A DNA stretch of 64,000 nucleotides from a bacterium (GTDB lineage: Bacteria > SZUA-79 > Acidulodesulfobacterales > Acidulodesulfobacteraceae): positions 1-64,000 of the forward strand of contig JAJZBN010000006.1 in NCBI GenBank assembly GCA_021798875.1, written 5' to 3'. Shown piece after piece: positions 24,579 to 33,696 of this stretch. How positions within the stretch are numbered: position 1 is the first letter of the stretch; the number at the start of each line of letters is the position of its first letter. Under the pieces are notes generated by a model. It was given only the letters and a program-made list of their open reading frames with translations, was not told the DNA's origin and did not search any database. The position numbers were made by a program, and so were the translations under genes.

Positions 24579-25922
24579 TTATGTAGCCGAAGGCGTGCAT
24601 AACAGGTCATAACCCTTAATTTTATTGATATTGACGTTGATAATTTTTTTTTTCGCAATATAATCCGGTATATTTTTTAAATCTTCCAAATACATATAAG
24701 TATAACCGTCTATATCCGGCGACTGAAAGTAGGTTCTCAGCTTTACCGTTTTATTGTTTATTTCGTCGATAACCGCTTCGTAAGAGCGCCCTAAGTGCTT
24801 AGACATTATCGAACCTATTAGGAATTTTTGGGTTTCCATTAAAATTTTATATCTTTCGGATTTAATTTTTGCGCTTACTTTTTGCCCTAATCTGTATGAA
24901 CCGGCAGATCTTTCGTCCGAATATTTAAAAACTCCGAGGCTGTCGAATTTTACGTCCTTAACGAACGCAGTTAATTCTTCGAAATCTTTATCGGTTTCTC
25001 CAGGGAAACCGGCAATAAGAGAGGTTCTCAATGCGGCACAGGGAATTTCTTTTTTTATTTTTTCTATAATTTTTAGAACGTCTTTTTTAGATTCTCCTCG
25101 CTTCATAAGTTTAAGAATAGAGTCGCTTATATGCTGAACCGGCATATCTATATATTTCAAAATTTTTTCTTCATTATTAAATAGGCTTATTAAATCACCG
25201 TTAAAAAAAGTTGCCGAGGGATAAAGGTACATGAGTCTTATCCACTTGACGCCTTTTATTTTTATAAGCTCTTTTAACAGAGCGTATAAACCGTTTTTAG
25301 CTCCTTTGTCCATTCCGTAACAGGATGTATCCTGGGAAACGATTATCAGTTCTTCGACGCCGGTCGAAGCTAAATAGGCGGCTTCTTTTTTAATCTCTTC
25401 TATAGATTTCGAGCGGTATGCACCTCTGATTGAAGGTATAGTGCAGAAAGAACATGACCTGCTGCATCCTTCCGATATTTTAAGATATGCCGTACTTTTT
25501 AAGTTAAAATGCTCCCTTTCGAATTCTTTATATTTTTTTGAGGATGCCTGCCCACCGTTTATTTTTTTTCCCGCCGCAGTTTCAATTTCTTCTACTATTT
25601 TTTCTTCGTCGAAAGTAGTCAGGAAAATATCGACTTCTGGCAGTTCTTTTTTAAGTATTTCTATGTTGTTGTTTACCATGCATCCCGTCACCGCAATATA
25701 TTTTATCGCGCCGGACTTTTTTTTCTCGACGGCTTCCATTATTACGCCTATAGATTCTTTTCTTGCCGCTTCTATAAATCCGCAGGTGTTTACGACGCAA
25801 ATATCGCAGCCGTCAAGGTCGGAAGTAAATCTTATATCCGACTTTTCGAGACGGGTAAACATTGTTTCGGAATCTACCTGATTTTTAGGGCATCCAAGGC
25901 TTATAAGGTTAAAAGTTAACAT
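24579..25922 (-). CDS. rimO: Ribosomal protein S12 methylthiotransferase
   Basis: This 447-aa radical-SAM methylthiotransferase modifies an Asp of ribosomal protein S12. N-terminal UPF0004 domain: ISLGCPKNQVDSE, VVNTCGFIEAARKES, VTGCM (three cluster cysteines); radical SAM motif SEGCSRSCSFCTIPSIRG; C-terminal TRAM domain. The CPKNQVDSE and GFIEAA wording is diagnostic of RimO rather than MiaB. It lies upstream of, and apparently separate from, the hdr operon. Confidence 0.94.
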   Translation of the reverse strand: MLTFNLISLGCPKNQVDSETMFTRLEKSDIRFTSDLDGCDICVVNTCGFIEAARKESIGVIMEAVEKKKSGAIKYIAVTGCMVNNNIEILKKELPEVDIFLTTFDEEKIVEEIETAAGKKINGGQASSKKYKEFEREHFNLKSTAYLKISEGCSRSCSFCTIPSIRGAYRSKSIEEIKKEAAYLASTGVEELIIVSQDTSCYGMDKGAKNGLYALLKELIKIKGVKWIRLMYLYPSATFFNGDLISLFNNEEKILKYIDMPVQHISDSILKLMKRGESKKDVLKIIEKIKKEIPCAALRTSLIAGFPGETDKDFEELTAFVKDVKFDSLGVFKYSDERSAGSYRLGQKVSAKIKSERYKILMETQKFLIGSIMSKHLGRSYEAVIDEINNKTVKLRTYFQSPDIDGYTYMYLEDLKNIPDYIAKKKIINVNINKIKGYDLLCTPSAT

Positions 25923-25923
25923 T

Positions 25924-26010
25924 CGGTTCGATTAGCGACGGGGACAGTTCGATTAGCGACGGGGACAGAATTGAATTCTGTCCCCGTATCTAAATTATTG
26001 TCCCCGTATA
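25924..26010. repeat. Family-C REP palindrome with nested duplications
   Basis: A perfect 14-bp inverted repeat with a single central base (ACGGGGACAGAATT / AATTCTGTCCCCGT, 25959-25987). A 21-bp segment starting TTCGATTAGCGAC is tandemly repeated at 25927-25947 and 25948-25968, and TGTCCCCGTAT.TAAATTAT is repeated on the right. The same palindrome occurs at 50939-50966 and twice at 53324-53394. Confidence 0.8.
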
Positions 26011-26020
26011 TAAATTATTA

Positions 26021-26049
26021 TTGACAAATGACTTTAAAGTCATTATGAT
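26021..26049 (+). promoter_or_regulatory. Promoter of tolC-macAB
   Basis: Consensus TTGACA (26021-26026), 17-base spacer, TATGAT (26044-26049). The leader to the first start codon is about 150 nt and very AT-rich. Confidence 0.75.
26027..26044. promoter_or_regulatory. 18-bp perfect palindrome in the promoter spacer (operator candidate)
   Basis: AATGACTTTAAAGTCATT is a perfect 18-bp palindrome filling the spacer between the -35 and -10 boxes of the efflux operon. A dimeric repressor bound here would block polymerase, or a MerR-type activator could distort the spacer. No regulator gene adjoins the operon. Confidence 0.65.
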
Positions 26050-26205
26050 TATTATTGATTATTATATTTTTGTTTATGATTTATTAATTATTTATTAACA
26101 ATACGATGTTATAATAAAATTGATAATTAAATAATTTACGATACAGGTATATTTTAAAAAATTTAATATCAATATATAATAATCTATATAATATAATAAT
26201 ATAAA

Positions 26206-27555
26206 ATGAACATTAAAACCATAAAAAAAATAATACTGCCTTTGTTTTTTTTAATTATCGCTATAATATTTACCAACGCCGGAAATTCTTACGGCGCAAC
26301 AAAAAAAATTATAACCTTAAAAGATGCGTTAAGACTTGCCGTAAAACTTTATCCCGGAATATTAACTTCAAAATATTCATATCTTTCGTCCGTCTATACG
26401 AAAAACGAAACTCTCTCCCAGTATTACCCTCAGGTTTCGGCGGAGGCGGGATATTCTAAAAATTCGGTTATGGACGTAGATAATAATACAGTAATTTCCG
26501 GAGGACAGGTAATTACGGAGCCTGGTATAAACTACTCCTTAAACGACTATTCGGCTTCTTTGAATGCGACTTATATGCTCTACTCTTTCGGCTCTCGCTA
26601 TTACAACTATCTTAACGCAAAGTATCGGATGAAGGAAGCAAACGCAGGTTATAGTTATGCAATAAACAGCGATTTATATAACGTTATTTTAAATTTTGCG
26701 CAATATTTTGCCGACAAAGAATTGATGAAAGCAGATAAAGAAAATCTTAAAAACGACGAAATACAGTATAAAGCCGCCCAGGCTTTCTACAAAGTAGGAA
26801 CGGGCGACCTTTTAGATGCGGAAACTGCAAAAGCGACGATGGAAACTGCAAAAGCTGCATATATAAATTCTATATTCGGCGTCCGCATAGCAAGGCTGGC
26901 TCTGTTAAATTCTATAGGACTTCCCCCTTCAAAAAACTACGTTTTCGTAAATACCTTAAAATTTAAACCTTTTAAAAGCAAACTAAAAAGACTTATTAAG
27001 TCGGCGGTCAAAAATAATCCACAGTTGAAACAGGCGCTTTATGCCGTTAAAGCGGCAAAGGCTTCCGTCAAACAGTCCGTCAGCGGTTATTATCCTTCTT
27101 TTAACGCGGATTTTTCATATACCGGAGAAAATTCGGCTTTTCCGCTTAACAGAAATTATTCGGCGGGACTGTCGGTTTCCATACCTATTTTTAACGGATT
27201 TTTAACCCAAAATAAAATAGATTATTCAAAGGCGGAATTAAACGGTTCCGTTTGGAATAAAAAACTTACGGAAAGCAACTTGATCTACGGCGTTTCAAGC
27301 GATTATTACGCTTTAAACAATCAGTATTTAACCGTTAAAGCGCTTAAATCTTCCGAAAAAGCTTCAAAACTCGCTTATACGCTTGCTCTTAAAAGCTACG
27401 AAGTAGGAGTAGGATCCATGGTTCAGCTCGTAACGGCAAACGCCCAGTATATTTCGGCATTGACAAGCTATATAAACGGCAGATACACGTACTTTTATCT
27501 AAAAGCCAAACTGTATTCTGATCTCGGGTTAATACCGAAGCATTATTTAAAATAA
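26206..27555 (+). CDS. tolC: TolC-family outer-membrane efflux channel
   Basis: This 449-aa protein has a signal peptide (MNIKTIKKIILPLFFLIIAII) and two outer-membrane-efflux repeats. LKDALRLAVKLYPGIL opens the first; helical LLDAETAKATMETAKAAY and the second-half SYEVGVGSMVQLVTANAQYISAL are typical of TolC hairpins. It forms the exit duct for the MacAB-type pump encoded directly downstream (13-base gap). No good Shine-Dalgarno is visible before the ATG. Confidence 0.9.
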   Translation: MNIKTIKKIILPLFFLIIAIIFTNAGNSYGATKKIITLKDALRLAVKLYPGILTSKYSYLSSVYTKNETLSQYYPQVSAEAGYSKNSVMDVDNNTVISGGQVITEPGINYSLNDYSASLNATYMLYSFGSRYYNYLNAKYRMKEANAGYSYAINSDLYNVILNFAQYFADKELMKADKENLKNDEIQYKAAQAFYKVGTGDLLDAETAKATMETAKAAYINSIFGVRIARLALLNSIGLPPSKNYVFVNTLKFKPFKSKLKRLIKSAVKNNPQLKQALYAVKAAKASVKQSVSGYYPSFNADFSYTGENSAFPLNRNYSAGLSVSIPIFNGFLTQNKIDYSKAELNGSVWNKKLTESNLIYGVSSDYYALNNQYLTVKALKSSEKASKLAYTLALKSYEVGVGSMVQLVTANAQYISALTSYINGRYTYFYLKAKLYSDLGLIPKHYLK

Positions 27556-27568
27556 TAAAGGTGAAACA

Positions 27569-28759
27569 ATGAAAAAAAATAAAAAAATCGTTATTATCGC
27601 TGTTATAGTTTTATTTGCAATATCTATCGCTTCTTATTTTATTATAAAATCTAGAACGCATAAAGTTTCTTACGACCTTTATTCCGTAAAACCGATTACC
27701 ATACAAAAATACGTTACTACTACCGGAACGGCTAATCCGATAAATACCATAAACGTCGGAGCACAGGTATCCGGAATATTTTCAAAACTTTACGTCTGGT
27801 ATAATTCTAAAGTCAAAAAAGGACAACTTTTGGCGCAGATAGATCCTACTCCTTTTATCCAAAAAGTTGACCAGGATAAGGCAAATCTTGCTTCCGCCGA
27901 AGCAAACGTACTTAAGCAAAAGGCGGCATTATCGTACGACAGGCTGACTTATATCAGGGACGAAAAATTATGGAAAGAAAACTTAATAGCGCATCAAACG
28001 GAACAAAACGCCTATAGCGTTTATATTCAAGACGTAGCCCAGCTTAAATATTTAGAGGATGCGGTAAATGCCGCTAAGGCGCAACTGGGGCAGGACGAAA
28101 CGAACCTTTCTTACACAAATATATATTCGCCGGTTAACGGCATTATAATAAACGTTGGCGTCGTAGTCGGACAGACGGTAGCTTCGAGTTTCCAGACGCC
28201 TAACCTTTTCGTAATAGGCGAAAACATAAAAAGAATGGAAATAGACACGACTACCAACGAAGCAGACCTCGGCGGCATTAAAAAAGGCGACAAAGCGTCA
28301 TTTACAGTATATGCATATCCGGATAAAACTATATGGGGACGCGTTCATAACATAAGAATTAATCCTACGACCGTTTCAGGAGTCGTCAGCTATAACGTCA
28401 CGATATTTTTTAATAACGACGACGAGAAAGTGCTTCCCGGAATGACGGCTATAGTTAAAATTTACGTTTCAGAAAAAAAAGACGTCCTCGGCGTGCCTAA
28501 TTCGGCTTTAAGATTTATTCCTACAGAAGAAAACAAACAAGTTTTAAATAATATCACTAAAAAATTAAAAGTCGGCGAAGGCGTCGTATGGGTTTTAAAA
28601 AATGGCGCACCCAAACCTGTTATAGCAAAACTCGGCATTAATAACGACGAATATACCGAAGTTATCTCTAAAGATATTAAGAGCGGCACCGAAGTAATAA
28701 CTGGCATGCAGTCTTCCTCTAAAGGCGCTGCTGCTCCGGGAAGAAGGATGTTCTTCTAA
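27569..28759 (+). CDS. macA: MacA-like periplasmic adaptor subunit
   Basis: This 396-aa membrane-fusion protein has an N-terminal membrane anchor (IVIIAVIVLFAISIASYFII), a lipoyl-like segment (INVGAQVSGIFSKLYVWYNSKVKKGQLLAQID), a coiled-coil hairpin (~90-160), and beta-barrel region ending GMTAIVKIYV. It links the MacB ABC transporter to TolC. Substrates of such pumps include macrolides, heme precursors, peptides and lipids, and cannot be told from sequence. Confidence 0.9.
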   Translation: MKKNKKIVIIAVIVLFAISIASYFIIKSRTHKVSYDLYSVKPITIQKYVTTTGTANPINTINVGAQVSGIFSKLYVWYNSKVKKGQLLAQIDPTPFIQKVDQDKANLASAEANVLKQKAALSYDRLTYIRDEKLWKENLIAHQTEQNAYSVYIQDVAQLKYLEDAVNAAKAQLGQDETNLSYTNIYSPVNGIIINVGVVVGQTVASSFQTPNLFVIGENIKRMEIDTTTNEADLGGIKKGDKASFTVYAYPDKTIWGRVHNIRINPTTVSGVVSYNVTIFFNNDDEKVLPGMTAIVKIYVSEKKDVLGVPNSALRFIPTEENKQVLNNITKKLKVGEGVVWVLKNGAPKPVIAKLGINNDEYTEVISKDIKSGTEVITGMQSSSKGAAAPGRRMFF

Positions 28760-28987
28760 AAACATTTGACGACGAAAGATATTGCGTAAAATTAATCTAA
28801 CTTTTTAGAAATAAATATAATTTAGGGAATATAAAAATAGAGAAAAAGGTGTCAGGGAAAAGGTGTCAGATTTTATTTTACGCATACGAAAAGAAACAAT
28901 TGACGACGAAAGATATTGCGTAAAATTAATCTGACACCTTTTCCCGAAATATGAAATATAATTTAGGAAAAATTTAGGAAATATAAT
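28760..28987. repeat. Family-B element inside a duplicated segment
   Basis: TTGACGACGAAAGATATTGC..TAAAATTAATCT occurs at 28765-28798 and again at 28900-28932, followed in both cases by a ..ATAATTTAGG tract. Between and overlapping the copies is a family-B inverted-repeat element (28857-28945: GGTGTCAGATTTTATTTTACGCA against TGCGTAAAATTAATCTGACACC). No gene is present. The insertion splits macA from the ATPase gene by 228 bases within an otherwise tight operon. Confidence 0.7.
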
Positions 28988-29701
28988 ATGGCAAACAGCT
29001 ATGATATTACCGGCAAAGATCCTCTGATAAGACTCGAAAATATCGGCATGATTTATAAAATAGGCGATATTTCCTATGAAGTTCTTAAAGGAATAAACCT
29101 TACCGTAGAAAACGGGGAATTCGTTTCGATAATGGGCGCATCCGGTTCGGGAAAATCTACTCTTATGAATATACTTGGATGCTTGGATAAACCTACGTCG
29201 GGAAACTATTTTCTCGAAGGAAGAGACGTCTCAAAACTGACGCCGGACGAGCTTGCAGAAATTAGAAACAAAAAAATAGGCTTCGTATTTCAGGGTTTTA
29301 ACCTTATTCAGAGGCTTTCTATTCTTGAAAACGTTATGCTGCCGCTTTATTATGCAGGGCTTCATTCAAAAGATTCGGAGGAAATGGCATTAAATGCCTT
29401 AAAACTCGTCGACCTTTCGGAAAAAGTAAATAAATTTCCGAATCAGATATCCGGCGGAGAACAGCAAAGAGTGGCTATAGCAAGAGCCGTAGTAAACGAC
29501 GCCCCTATAATAATGGCCGACGAACCTACGGGCAATCTCGACTCCGTAAGAGGAGCCGACGTTATGAATTTTTTTGAAAAAATTAATGCGGAAAGAGGCG
29601 CTACAATAATTTTAGTAACGCACGACAAGCACGTTGCAGATTATGCAAAAAGGCTTATAACCGTAAAAGACGGGATAATTCTATCTTCGGAAACTATATA
29701 A
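28988..29701 (+). CDS. macB: MacB-type ABC transporter ATPase
   Basis: This 237-aa ATPase of the LolD/MacB class has Walker A GASGSGKST, Q-loop FVFQGFN, signature ISGGEQQRVAIARA, Walker B PIIMADEPTGNLDS, and switch VTHDKH. Here the ATPase and permease, which are fused in E. coli MacB, are separate genes. The gene starts 228 bases after macA because of a repeat insertion and precedes the permease by 13 bases. Confidence 0.92.
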   Translation: MANSYDITGKDPLIRLENIGMIYKIGDISYEVLKGINLTVENGEFVSIMGASGSGKSTLMNILGCLDKPTSGNYFLEGRDVSKLTPDELAEIRNKKIGFVFQGFNLIQRLSILENVMLPLYYAGLHSKDSEEMALNALKLVDLSEKVNKFPNQISGGEQQRVAIARAVVNDAPIIMADEPTGNLDSVRGADVMNFFEKINAERGATIILVTHDKHVADYAKRLITVKDGIILSSETI

Positions 29702-29714
29702 TAAAAAGAAAAAT

Positions 29715-30950
29715 ATGAAACCTAAACGCGTAAAATTTGCTTTTTTTCTGGACTTGGAATCGGCATATAAAACCCTGTTAAGAAACAAAATAAGATCGTT
29801 TTTGACGATACTGGGAATTATTATAGGCGTAGGTTCCGTTATCGCAACGATAGGCATTGGACAGGGCGCTTCTAAAGCCATTCAGAATTCCATTAACTCG
29901 ATGGGTTCAAATATGCTGATTATACTTCCTGGTTCGTCGTCGCTCGGCGGTATCAACAGCGGTTTCGGAGTACTGCCAACGCTGACCTTAAACGACGTTT
30001 ACGCCATAAGAAAACTTTCTTCGGTTAGAACCGACACCGCAATACTCGGCATGTCCCAGCAGGTAATATGGAGGGGAAACAACTGGTCCACTTTGATTAT
30101 GGGAGCGGACTCCACGTTTCCGATAGTCAGAAAATGGCCGGTAGCAAAAGGAGTTTTTTTTACTCCTCAGCAGGTTGCTTCCGCCGCAAACGTAGCCGTG
30201 ATAGGAAACACGGCGGCTACCGAACTTTTCGGACTTATAAATCCTATCGGTCATATAATAATTATTCATAGCGTCCCGTTTACGGTTATAGGTCTTTTAT
30301 CTATTAAAGGATTTAACGCATTCGGTCAGGACCAGGACGACACGGTTATCATACCCATAACGACTATGATGGAAAAGATTGCAGGCACGACTTGGGTACA
30401 CGCCATAGCGGTTTCGGCAAAAACCCAAAAAGACACGGTTACGGCTCAGTCTCAAATTACGCAGTTATTAAGGCAAAGACATCATATACCAATAAATAAA
30501 CCTAACGACTTTTTCGTCAGAAACCTTACGGAAATAGCTCAAGCGGCAAATTCCAGCGCGGCGACCTTTACCATTCTTCTCGCAAGCATTGCGGCGGTTT
30601 CCCTGCTGGTCGGCGGTATAGGAATAATGAACATAATGCTCGTTTCCGTTACCGAAAGAACTAAAGAAATAGGCATAAGAATGGCGATAGGCGCTAAAAA
30701 ATCCGATATTTTAAAGCAGTTCCTTATAGAATCCGCCGTTTTAAGCCTTTTCGGCGGACTGCTCGGCATCACTCTCGGCTTCGGAATTTCAAGCGCGATT
30801 TCCGCTTTTTCGCCCCTTAAAACCGTAGTTACGGCTGAACCTATAATAATATCCGTCGTTTTTTCCCTGTGCGTAGGAATATTTTTCGGCTTTTATCCCG
30901 CATATAAAGCCTCGAGGATGAACCCCGTCGAAGCATTAAGGTATGAATAA
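29715..30950 (+). CDS. MacB-type ABC transporter permease (FtsX fold)
   Basis: This 411-aa permease has MacB_PCD and FtsX domains: the N-terminal segment LLRNKIRSFLTILGIIIGVGSVI, a large periplasmic domain (~50-280), then three membrane helices including LLVGGIGIMNIMLVSVTERTKEIGIRMAIGA, and the end RMNPVEALRYE. It works with the preceding ATPase, MacA-like adaptor and TolC-like channel as a mechanotransmission exporter. Its 3' end has a degenerate second copy 331 bases downstream. Confidence 0.92.
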   Translation: MKPKRVKFAFFLDLESAYKTLLRNKIRSFLTILGIIIGVGSVIATIGIGQGASKAIQNSINSMGSNMLIILPGSSSLGGINSGFGVLPTLTLNDVYAIRKLSSVRTDTAILGMSQQVIWRGNNWSTLIMGADSTFPIVRKWPVAKGVFFTPQQVASAANVAVIGNTAATELFGLINPIGHIIIIHSVPFTVIGLLSIKGFNAFGQDQDDTVIIPITTMMEKIAGTTWVHAIAVSAKTQKDTVTAQSQITQLLRQRHHIPINKPNDFFVRNLTEIAQAANSSAATFTILLASIAAVSLLVGGIGIMNIMLVSVTERTKEIGIRMAIGAKKSDILKQFLIESAVLSLFGGLLGITLGFGISSAISAFSPLKTVVTAEPIIISVVFSLCVGIFFGFYPAYKASRMNPVEALRYE

Positions 30951-31251
30951 GATAATATTCGCAAGATAACTGAGGAAAAGGTGTAAGTCAGGAAAAGGTG
31001 TCAGATAAATTTTCCGCAAATAACTTTCATAAATAATATAACTGTATTCAATCATACTTTAGCTACGAATTAAAAAACTTTGCGCATGCGGAAAATAAAA
31101 TCTGACACCTTTTCCTTGACACTTAGCTACGAATTAAAAGTTTGTGTATGCGGAAAATTAATCGACTTTTCCTTGACACTTAGTTACTAAATTAAAAAAC
31201 TTTACGTATGCGGGAAAATTTATCTGACACCTTTTCTTGACACCTTTTCCT
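30951..31251. repeat. Family-B array with three tandem right arms
   Basis: One left arm (about 30979-31020, GGAAAAGGTGTCAGATAAATTT..CCGCA) is followed by three tandem ~60-bp units, each with ACTTAGCTACGAATTAAAAA-like sequence, TATGCGGAAAAT and CTGACACCTTTTCCTTGACAC (about 31069-31127, 31128-31186, 31187-31243); the middle unit has lost part of CTGACACC. No gene is seen. Confidence 0.7.
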
Positions 31252-31281
31252 AACTCCGCCAAAACATTAAGGTATGAATAG
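31252..31281 (+). pseudogene. 3' remnant of a second MacB-type permease gene
   Basis: This matches the last 29 bases of the permease gene (30921-30949) at 25 of 29 positions and reads N-S-A-K-T-L-R-Y-E-stop against N-P-V-E-A-L-R-Y-E-stop. The four differences change the protein but stay within the usual FtsX-family C-terminus. It looks like the tail of a lost paralogue rather than a simple duplication. Confidence 0.45.
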
Positions 31282-31367
31282 CCCTGTAGCCCGCTTTCAT
31301 ATTTTTTATATTTCTGTTATATTAATAAGATAAATATAAAAAATATTTTGAATATTATTTTGCAAAG

Positions 31368-32018
31368 ATGTTTAAAACTTTAAGAGAAAATATAAATTCG
31401 GTTTACGAAAGAGACCCCGCCGCCAGAAACGCTTTGGAGGTTTTGCTGTGCTACCCTGGGCTTCATGCCGTATATTTTCATAAGGTGTCGCATTTTTTAT
31501 GGAAACATAAATTCAGGCTTTTGGCAAGGCTTGTTTCGCAGACGGGAAGATTTTTTACGGGGATCGAAATTCATCCAGGCGCAAAAATAGGTAAAAGATT
31601 TTTTATAGATCACGGCATGGGTGTCGTTATAGGCGAAACCGCCGAAATAGGGGACGACGTTACTATTTATCACGGAGTTACGCTTGGAGGAACAAGCTGG
31701 AAAAAAGAAAAAAGGCATCCTACCGTAGGGGACAGGGTTATAATAGGCACGGGAGCAAAAATATTAGGTCCTTTAACTATCGGACACGACTCTAAGGTAG
31801 GGGCTAATTCGGTGGTCGTCAACGAAGTTCCTGCCCATTCTACTGTAGTCGGAATACCGGCTAAATCGACAAAGCGGGATGAATCGGAAGTACACGACAA
31901 TATAGACCTTGAACATAACAGGCTTTTCGACCCTGCTTTTTACGAGATATCGCTTTTAAAATCAAAAATATCGGAGCTTGAAAACAGGATAAAAGAGATC
32001 GAGGCATCAAAAAAATAA
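31368..32018 (+). CDS. cysE: Serine O-acetyltransferase
   Basis: This 216-aa hexapeptide-repeat enzyme makes O-acetylserine for cysteine synthesis. It shows the N-terminal helical part ([26 protein letters not shown]), [20 protein letters not shown], and left-handed beta-helix repeats [20 protein letters not shown] and [18 protein letters not shown]. It opens the operon cysE-rrf2-iscS-mnmA-mtaB-rnc-der, linking cysteine supply to sulfur transfer. Confidence 0.93.
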   Translation: MFKTLRENINSVYERDPAARNALEVLLCYPGLHAVYFHKVSHFLWKHKFRLLARLVSQTGRFFTGIEIHPGAKIGKRFFIDHGMGVVIGETAEIGDDVTIYHGVTLGGTSWKKEKRHPTVGDRVIIGTGAKILGPLTIGHDSKVGANSVVVNEVPAHSTVVGIPAKSTKRDESEVHDNIDLEHNRLFDPAFYEISLLKSKISELENRIKEIEASKK

Positions 32019-32021
32019 AAA

Positions 32022-32513
32022 ATGAAACTTTCTTCTAAGGGTCAATACGCCGTCAGGGCGCTGATATATCTGTCGTATAATTCAAAGGACAACTCGGTTC
32101 CGGTAAGTTTGAAAGATATTGCCGCCGGAGAATCTATTTCCCTGCACTATTTAGAACAGATATTTTTTACTTTAAAAAAAGCGGGTATAGTAAGAAGTTT
32201 AAGAGGTCCAAACGGCGGTTATATACTTAATAAAAAACCTTCCGAGCTGTTTATAGGAGATATAATAGAATCGGTAGAACCGATAGAAATTACAAGCTGC
32301 ATAAGCAAAGCTAAAGCAAAAAAAGAATGCGGAAGAAAATCGGTCTGTTTAGCTTTCGATATGTGGAATTCAGTATCGAAAAAAATCACCGAATTACTTA
32401 ATTCTATAACCATACAAGACGTAATAAACGAATACAAACAAAAACTGTCGTCAACTAAAAGAGAAGCGGTATCGGAATTCAATTCCGGTACTATAATAAA
32501 TAAAATGAAATAG
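32022..32513 (+). CDS. Rrf2/IscR-family regulator
   Basis: This 163-aa regulator has an N-terminal winged helix (MKLSSKGQYAVRALIYLS, SLHYLEQIFFTLKKAGIVRSLRGPNGGY) and three cysteines in TSCISKAKAKKECGRKSVC that fit the [2Fe-2S]-binding spacing of IscR/CymR-type proteins. It probably senses Fe-S or cysteine status and controls its own cysE-iscS operon (3 bases after cysE, 9 before iscS). Confidence 0.88.
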   Translation: MKLSSKGQYAVRALIYLSYNSKDNSVPVSLKDIAAGESISLHYLEQIFFTLKKAGIVRSLRGPNGGYILNKKPSELFIGDIIESVEPIEITSCISKAKAKKECGRKSVCLAFDMWNSVSKKITELLNSITIQDVINEYKQKLSSTKREAVSEFNSGTIINKMK

Positions 32514-32522
32514 AGTAAATAT

Positions 32523-33689
32523 ATGCCGAGAATTTATTTAGACTATAATGCGACTACTCCGGTGGATCCGGCGGTTCTGGAAGAAGTAGTCAATACCCTT
32601 AAAAATTATCAGGGCAATCCGTCTTCGGTTTATGAAGAAGGGCGCGCCGCAAGAATACTGATAGAAGACTCCCGCGATTTAGTCAAATCTTTTCTGGATG
32701 CGGGAAATTCCGGAGAAATTATTTTTACGTCTTCCGGCTCGGAATCGATTAATCTTGCGATAACGGGTTCCGTTTACGCTTATATGAAAAACAACAAAAA
32801 AAAGGTTCCTCATATTATAACTTCGACTGTTGAACACCATGCGGTTCTTAACACCTTTAAATTCTTGGAATCTATAGGCGCAGAGACTACTTATATTGGA
32901 GTAAATGAATTCGGCATGATCGATATAGAAGAAATAACCGGAGCAATAAGGGAGAATACCTCGTTGGTTTCTATTATGGGAGCAAATAACGAAACCGGCA
33001 CGCTTTTCCCTATTAAGCAAATTTTTGAAGAAGTTAAAAAAGTTAAAGAAGATGTTATCTGTCACAGCGACTTAGTTCAAGTTATAGGCAAAGCGCATTT
33101 CAGCCTAAAAGACGTTCCTTTGGATATGTGCAGTTTTTCTGGACATAAATTTTACGCTTTAAAAGGATGCGGCGCTCTTTACGTAAAAAAAGGGGTAAAT
33201 ATAGAGCCTATTATTCACGGCGGACATCAGGAACGTGGATTAAGAGCGGGTACCGAAAACATAGCAGGTATAGTTTCCATAGCTAAAGCTTTAAGTTTAT
33301 TAAAAAATATTATGAACGATGAATTGACGAGAATTAATTCGCTTGGAAGCATTTTTCACGACAAACTTTTTTACGGAATAGAAGGCATAAAACTTAACGG
33401 AAATCCCGTAAACAGGCTGAAAAATACCTTAAACGTTTCTTTCGACGGCGTCAAATCGGAAACTCTTCTGTTTAATCTTGACCTATACGGAATAAGCGCT
33501 TCAGCCGGTTCCGCCTGCAATGCTGGAACCGTTTCGCTGTCTCACGTATTAAAAGCTCACGGATACGACGCTAAAAGAATAGAATCGGCTATAAGATTCA
33601 GCATAGGAAGATATACTACCGAAGACGATATAGATTATGCCGTAAGCGCTATTAAAAAGGGCGTGCTAAAATTACGGACGGGCAGTTGA
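32523..33689 (+). CDS. iscS: Cysteine desulfurase (IscS/NifS family)
   Basis: This 388-aa PLP enzyme releases persulfide sulfur from cysteine. It starts IYLDYNATTPVDPAVLEE; PLP lysine in SFSGHKFYALKGCGALY; the catalytic Cys loop is SAGSACNAGTVSLSHVLKA. It probably supplies the following mnmA and Fe-S assembly; no iscU is adjacent in this window. Confidence 0.93.
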   Translation: MPRIYLDYNATTPVDPAVLEEVVNTLKNYQGNPSSVYEEGRAARILIEDSRDLVKSFLDAGNSGEIIFTSSGSESINLAITGSVYAYMKNNKKKVPHIITSTVEHHAVLNTFKFLESIGAETTYIGVNEFGMIDIEEITGAIRENTSLVSIMGANNETGTLFPIKQIFEEVKKVKEDVICHSDLVQVIGKAHFSLKDVPLDMCSFSGHKFYALKGCGALYVKKGVNIEPIIHGGHQERGLRAGTENIAGIVSIAKALSLLKNIMNDELTRINSLGSIFHDKLFYGIEGIKLNGNPVNRLKNTLNVSFDGVKSETLLFNLDLYGISASAGSACNAGTVSLSHVLKAHGYDAKRIESAIRFSIGRYTTEDDIDYAVSAIKKGVLKLRTGS

Positions 33690-33696
33690 TATTATT

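Noticed and set aside
31069-31243. Origin-type iterons
   Set aside because: Three tandem repeats alone are suggestive, but they carry the family-B arm sequence and no DnaA-type boxes or replication gene are nearby.
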